Shown here: positions 58,940-64,000 of the stretch, piece after piece
How positions within the stretch are numbered: position 1 is the first letter of the stretch
How the letters are laid out: each line of letters opens with the position of its first letter
From: Colias croceus
Lineage: Eukaryota; Arthropoda; Insecta; Lepidoptera; Pieridae
Assembly (NCBI RefSeq): GCF_905220415.1
Contig: NC_059551.1
Coordinates: 3,172,001-3,236,000 of the forward strand
Length of the DNA: 64,000 bases
Direction of reading: 5' to 3'
Translations under genes and position numbers: made by a program
Notes under the pieces: model-generated
Seen by the model: only the letters and a program-made list of their open reading frames with translations
The model's database searches: none
What the model was told of the DNA's origin: nothing

Positions 58940-61900
58940 TGTAAAGTAAATGAAAACCATGCTTTTAATGAATGCTCTCCTTTTCCACATAGGTTAAGAT
59001 ATCTTTTACTGTAGGTACAATTGTCTCCTAATTTATTTCGTTCAAAGATTACGTTCATAAACTTAATTTCGATTTTGTTAAAATTTCCCCTGATATTTTT
59101 ATTATAAAACTAATTTTAAAACTAAATGTTACTACATACCTACCTATTATAGTATCAATAATTACATCATTAAATTTTTCCGAGTCGTAGACATAAGTAG
59201 GTAAACTTTCAAATTAAAAATAAGTATTTTGTAACGAAGTTCCATAACGCGCATTTTCATGTTTTCACAAGGCACAAAAAAATTGCGTAGGTAATATATT
59301 TTTATTGAATGTGCAAAGATTTGTAGTCCGGTTGTCGAATATTGCGCAGGGTCAACATAATACTTTATATGATAAACATATTAGGGTGGTGGCATTGGCA
59401 GTCTACCAAGGCTTATGTTTCACCTTAATTTAGTTTTTATAAAATGACTATATTACACAATTTATAATGCCTTAAAACAAATTAGAATGTAAAAAACAAG
59501 ACCTTCTTTTAATTTCTTTACGTAAATAGGTACCTACAATTTTCATATAGGTAATTGGTTAAGAAAAAACTACATAGGTAACTACGCACATAATAGAATC
59601 TGCCACCGGAATCTCCATATTTATAGACTTTTACATCACGTAGAATAACAAAAATGCTCACGTGTTTACTAACTGACAAGATTTTACGAAAATACGTTAA
59701 CAGAATATAGAAGTTATTTCCTAAATTCTTTATCGAATAAGTATAATTTTTAGAACTATTATCATTGTGGTACACCAAATTAATAGATAGATAGACTATT
59801 TTCCAAAACTCCCGCCATAACTCAAGATTGATTATAAAAAATACCTATAAGACACATAATATATTAAGATATTACCTATATTTTGTATGTATTAATAAAG
59901 TATAACAAGGTGTGCTTTGTTCATCGCTCAAGGCAAAATTGCATACCTATAAATTAGAAGGTTTCGAATTAAGAACACATTCATTGAACCATAGAAAGTT
60001 ATTAGCCGTGTCGTAATATCGTACGATGTTAGACCCTCAAACCAAACCTGTAATGTAATGTCATGAACACTGTGTTATTTGCATAGGCAATGTCATTACT
60101 CATTACTATAAACAACTGGCTTTCCGCCTGCAGCTTCGCCCGCTTAGTCAAGGGAAATTACCAAAAAATTGACATGGCTTCCCCAGTAATAAATAGCCAA
60201 TAGGTAGCCTATATCATTCTCCAGATCTTCCTCCGAAAGAAAAATAAACACGCCTTCGCATTTATGAATTACTTACTATAGATATTTTTATCAAATTATA
60301 ACCGAAATTTTCCATTTATTCCTCAAAATGATGGAAAGTATAATGAAATATACGTCGCACGTACATACTGAAGTTTGTTGTTTTTGAGAAAGTTTGTAAA
60401 GTAACACTATATCGACCCCATTGCTCCAATTGGTAAACATAGTAGGAATTGAAATTAAAACATATTATACCTAATAGTGGAAAAGTTTCATATATATAAA
60501 TATTGATCAACAAACTTGATTCACTTTATAGCTGTACCGGACACTTACCGAGTAAGAGTTCCTTTCTTTATGTCTACCCTTCTTTTTTACAATATTTTTT
60601 TTGCGAATTAGAATAGTCGAGTAACCTATATGTTTAAAAAATGTAAATTTACAGATTATACAATCAGGTGTTCGTACCTCCTGCTATATGGATCTAAGCA
60701 GCTACTGTTATTTATTAAAAAAAATATCTAACAACCAATAATTTAAACCGTAAAGAGCGCGTTATGAGCATTTTGAGTCTATCCGATAATCCGATACTAG
60801 CACACATATTAAAGAACAAGGTTCGGTAAATTGGTGAATGGAAAGTGAAAATCCATCTATTGTTCCGTTTTAGGCTTCAGTGATAACACTTCCTATAGTT
60901 ACCGGTTTACACATTTTTTGTGACTTAAATATACTGTTTATCAGATTGTAGTGTTCTTTTTATAAAACACAACGTGTGCTATTAATTTATTTCCTTTTTA
61001 TACTCACTTGAAAAATAGTGAAGTAACTAAGCACGTTGGGATTTCACAATTTCTTATATTTTTAACATTTTATCACTGAAATATACAGTTAGTTTTATGG
61101 AATATGCAGGTGTCACTACACATTATAATTCACTAAAATAAAATAATATTCAGAGCGCACAAGGCGACGGATAAAAATCGGAGCGTGTGCGCGTGAGAGA
61201 ATTTTGTATTACAATGCTCACGTTTATTTTTGCTAGGGGTCGGTCGGTAGGTTAGGTACAGGCGTACAGCATCCGTCAATGAAGTAAGCCATGGTCATAT
61301 CGAGCCTCTCACTTCATCAATGGTTTGCCGACAGCTGGTAGAACCCGCAACTTCGACTATGTAATTAATATAAATTAGGTGTAATTACGTACAAAGGTCA
61401 CATAAATTGTATTGAATTGGATTCCTATGGCTATTTATTTCCATTTGAAATTCACAATGTTACTTGACTTGACTATGACGGGTTTAATCATTACTGAATT
61501 TTTGTACACTATTAAAATCTTCACACGCCACATCTACTTGTGAATTATGATGTAAATGTGTGAAACGCACGTGTTTTGTAATTACATAATATGTCACGTA
61601 TCGAGCTTTTAATCTACAATATCAACTTCATTAGTTATTATTGGATACATAGGTACTTTTATCATACATATTTTATGGCTGTCCAATGTACATAATATAT
61701 TGAGCCATTATTAAGCTTATATTGGGCAAATATCCTAGGGATATGTAATACTGGGAAAGTATTATGAATTTTATCTTATCTAATATATGAACTAGACTCG
61801 AAATAAAATTATAACATAATTTAGGACATTATTTAAATGACGACGACCACGACCACGAGAGCTACCCTACCTCTTTTTCAACCCATACCTTAGAACACCT

Positions 61901-62640
61901 TAGAATGAAACTAACGAGTGCCTTTCCCGGTTCCCCTTTTCAGTTCATTAAATTGTTTATTTATTTATCTTATTTTAAGTAGCTAACTACACTGCACAAA
62001 TTAATGTGAATTTTATGGGTATGTAGTAAAATAAATGATTTTTTTTATTTTAAAGTGTAGGTAACTATGTAACTATATGTATTCTATTCGTAAATAAATA
62101 CATAACCTTGACATAACAATATCACTTTTACAAATCTGCACATCCATTTTAATTGAAAAACGAAGGAGATTCTGAATTAGACTGTATATTTTTTTGGCGT
62201 TGTTACTATACTTACTATGGTCACAGTCTACTAAATATTTATACTGTGCTATGGTTGTTAGCTTGGTATAACTCCGTTACTAGTTTTCAACCGATTGAAT
62301 TGATTATTTTTTGTGTTTGATAGAAAATTTACGTAAGTAAAATGTACCTATCACTAATCAAACATAGTTGATATAATTTTTTAACGAACTTATTGAGATT
62401 GGAATCTTATTGTAAGAGATTTTGAGATAAGAGATTGCTTGTTATCAGTTACATACTATGAATTAACAGAGTCATCTTATCGTTATCGCCTACTTATAAT
62501 AAGAAAATTCGCTAATGAATCATCTGCATATAAGGGGTCTATTTTTGAAAATTTAATCATTGTTGTCATCATTCAGGTTTATTTTCAGCGCCACATGTAC
62601 TGGTAATCACTAATCACTATTAACCTTAGAGTATATATAC
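58940..62640. other. Upstream region of NAD kinase, no coding content recognised
   Basis: AT-rich. Only a SINE-like copy at 60.11-60.26 kb (TGGCTTTCCGCCTGCAGC ...) is recognised. The 61.14-61.33 kb part is GC-richer (AGCGCACAAGGCGACGG, GGAGCGTGTGCGCGTGAG) and could hold the transcription start of the longest NAD kinase form on the minus strand; this is a guess from composition and position. Confidence 0.35.
60112..60262 (+). repeat. Dispersed SINE-like repeat
   Basis: CTGGCTTTCCGCCTGCAGCT followed by TCGCCCGCTTAGTCAAGGG and AGCCTATATCATTCTCCAG. Same family as 28.3 kb. Confidence 0.6.
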
Positions 62641-62782
62641 TATCTATAGAGTGCGAACAACCAAGTGGGAACAGTAGGCACAGGTGGGAACAACACGACG
62701 TTCCCGCCGCGAGCGCTCGCAGTCGTGGTTGAGTGCTCACGAAGTGCGTTGCTCTGGATTTTTTTTCATATTACGAATAAAC
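62641..62782 (+). promoter_or_regulatory. Probable promoter/5' UTR of the THAP gene
   Basis: A GC-rich island with two GTGGGAACA-like repeats (62665 and 62683) and CCGCCGCGAGCGCTCGC directly before the start codon at 62783, contrasting with AT-rich sequence on both sides. Confidence 0.4.
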
Positions 62783-62862
62783 ATGGTGAAATGTGCTGTT
62801 CTATCTTGCAAAAACGATACTAGAAAATACACAAAATTGAAATCCACTATCACATTCCATCA
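62783..62862 (+). CDS. First exon of a THAP-domain protein
   Basis: ATG at 62783 opens MVKCAVLSCKNDTRKYTKL and ends ITFHQ at a donor CA|GTAAGT (62862/62863). The Cys-x4-Cys pair and the later T-F-H fit the start of a C2CH zinc-binding THAP domain, in which the pattern is followed by FP in the next exon. No matching second exon is found up to base 64000, so the gene continues beyond the window. THAP domains bind DNA; the identity of this one (host factor or P-element relative) cannot be told. Confidence 0.6.
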
Positions 62863-64000
62863 GTAAGTCGATTGTTATACTTATTTTTATGAAAATAAAT
62901 CTAGCATCGCGGGGGTGAAGGGTAGGTGAGAGGCGGACACGCGCAGGCTTGCTCGCGCGCCTCACTGCCGCCACGTGATCGTAGTGATGTGACCTGACCA
63001 ACGCTGTACTCGATATAAAGTTTACTAGAAGAACTATATTTTAACAAATTATTTATTTAACTTAAAATTTAAAACTCTTTTAAAAATGTATTATAAATAT
63101 ATTTGTGGTGTGTTTTGTATGATACACTTTCTAATATTATGAATGCGAATGTAAATGTAAAGTATGTAATGTTACGATATATTTTCTGAACCGCTAAATT
63201 GATTTTGAAGATTTTGATAGTAGAATGGATAAAATTAAATAAAAAAATTATTAATATTATTTATTATATTATCATTTTAAATTATTAATTATTTCTTAAT
63301 ATTTTTTACCATTTTTAAAACATTATTATTATGGTTTGATTTATTATTAAAGAAATAGCACTAAACCTGATCTTTTATTTTATTAACTTTATTATTTAAA
63401 AAGTACTCACGTTTTTCTGATATTCCAATTAAACATATTTTTTTTAAAGTACTTATAATTAATACAAGAAAATTTCATATATAATATTTAATATTCAAAT
63501 GGAATAAACAAACTTTATTCAGTTGGTAGACAAATTTAAAATTACATATTTATACTTTATTCGTATATTTTTCCTTTAATAACTTATTGAACATAAAATT
63601 TACTTATGATACATATTTATTTACATAACATATCGACAGTTCAACACGCAATTGATACCTACCCATCCCTATTTGTCACACACACATCTATATAGTATCT
63701 ATAGCTCATCTGCCTACGATGCGCAATAAGCAATTTGTGTAATACACTCGCTCTATACTATTGTAATATATACTCTAAGCTATTAACCCATATCATCCCA
63801 GTGTTCCATTTTTGGATCGGTTATTTTAGGAATTTTTGTTTTTTTTAACATGAACGCAGCCGTAAATATTTTTGTACTGTGGCAACACTGAAGTAGCTAG
63901 CTGTGAAAACCAACTTTTTCTTTTTACAATTTGGCGCGAAATTTTTGTTTTGTTTTGAGTTTTCTACTGAGATTTATGGTGAAAAAATGTCCAGCCGTAA
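62863..64000. other. Intron of the THAP gene / window end
   Basis: AT-rich, no second THAP exon recognised. At 63783 a TTAA followed by CCCATATCATCCC could be the end of a piggyBac-type element that extends past base 64000. A frame starting ATGGTGAAAAAATGTCCAGC at 63976 is cut by the window end. Confidence 0.35.

Overview
The window is AT-rich arthropod nuclear DNA, almost certainly from a moth or butterfly. The protein-coding genes are conserved animal genes split by GT-AG introns. The spaces between exons carry many copies of a short dispersed repeat that starts CTAGCT, has a core like GGCTTCGCCCGC and ends near TATAATATTAGT; this pattern is familiar from lepidopteran genomes. No bacterial operon, CRISPR array or intact tRNA gene is present. 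Without tools, species and order rest on these features alone.

Layout. 1-5.6 kb (+): last five coding exons of a mitochondrial pyrimidine-nucleotide carrier (Rim2 / SLC25A33-36 type). 7.6-8.2 kb (-): GET1/WRB, receptor subunit for tail-anchored protein insertion, divergent from 8.9-10.7 kb (+): single-exon GSTCD-like methyltransferase-fold protein. 11.2-16.8 kb (-): complete 14-exon glycogen branching enzyme. 17.6-18.1 kb (-): mitochondrial ribosomal protein mL41. 20.7-58.9 kb (-): NAD kinase. Its common catalytic exons lie between 20.7 and 25.4 kb, and three separate candidate first exons (29.3, 47.9 and 58.9 kb) end in the same splice phase, so the gene appears to cover about 38 kb with alternative promoters. 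62.8 kb (+): first exon of a THAP-domain protein running out of the window.

The NAD kinase introns are a transposon accumulation zone. They hold: an 11-bp-TSD element with a tRNA-like core (24.3 kb); two palindromic MITEs (27.0-27.4 kb); a 1.7 kb hAT-type element with 8-bp TSD that contains both a long-inverted-repeat foldback element and a second small hAT-type MITE with its own 8-bp TSD (31.5-33.2 kb); a 5'-truncated LINE (34.4-35.7 kb); a DIRS-type tyrosine-recombinase retrotransposon with inverted terminal repeats and a textbook internal complementary region (39.8-45.1 kb); and a near full-length I-type LINE (50.7-58.2 kb) whose ORF1 is split by a Merlin-type DNA transposon with a 9-bp target duplication (55.4-57.7 kb).

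Other structural points: two housekeeping genes (the carrier and NAD kinase) each carry a displaced partial copy of one of their own exons close to the original, and the copies differ mainly at synonymous sites. The I-type LINE ORF2 is broken exactly at a 13-bp tandem duplication. No clearly new biological system was found; the strongest items are the DIRS architecture, the dated nesting of elements, the NAD kinase promoter arrangement and the exon copies.
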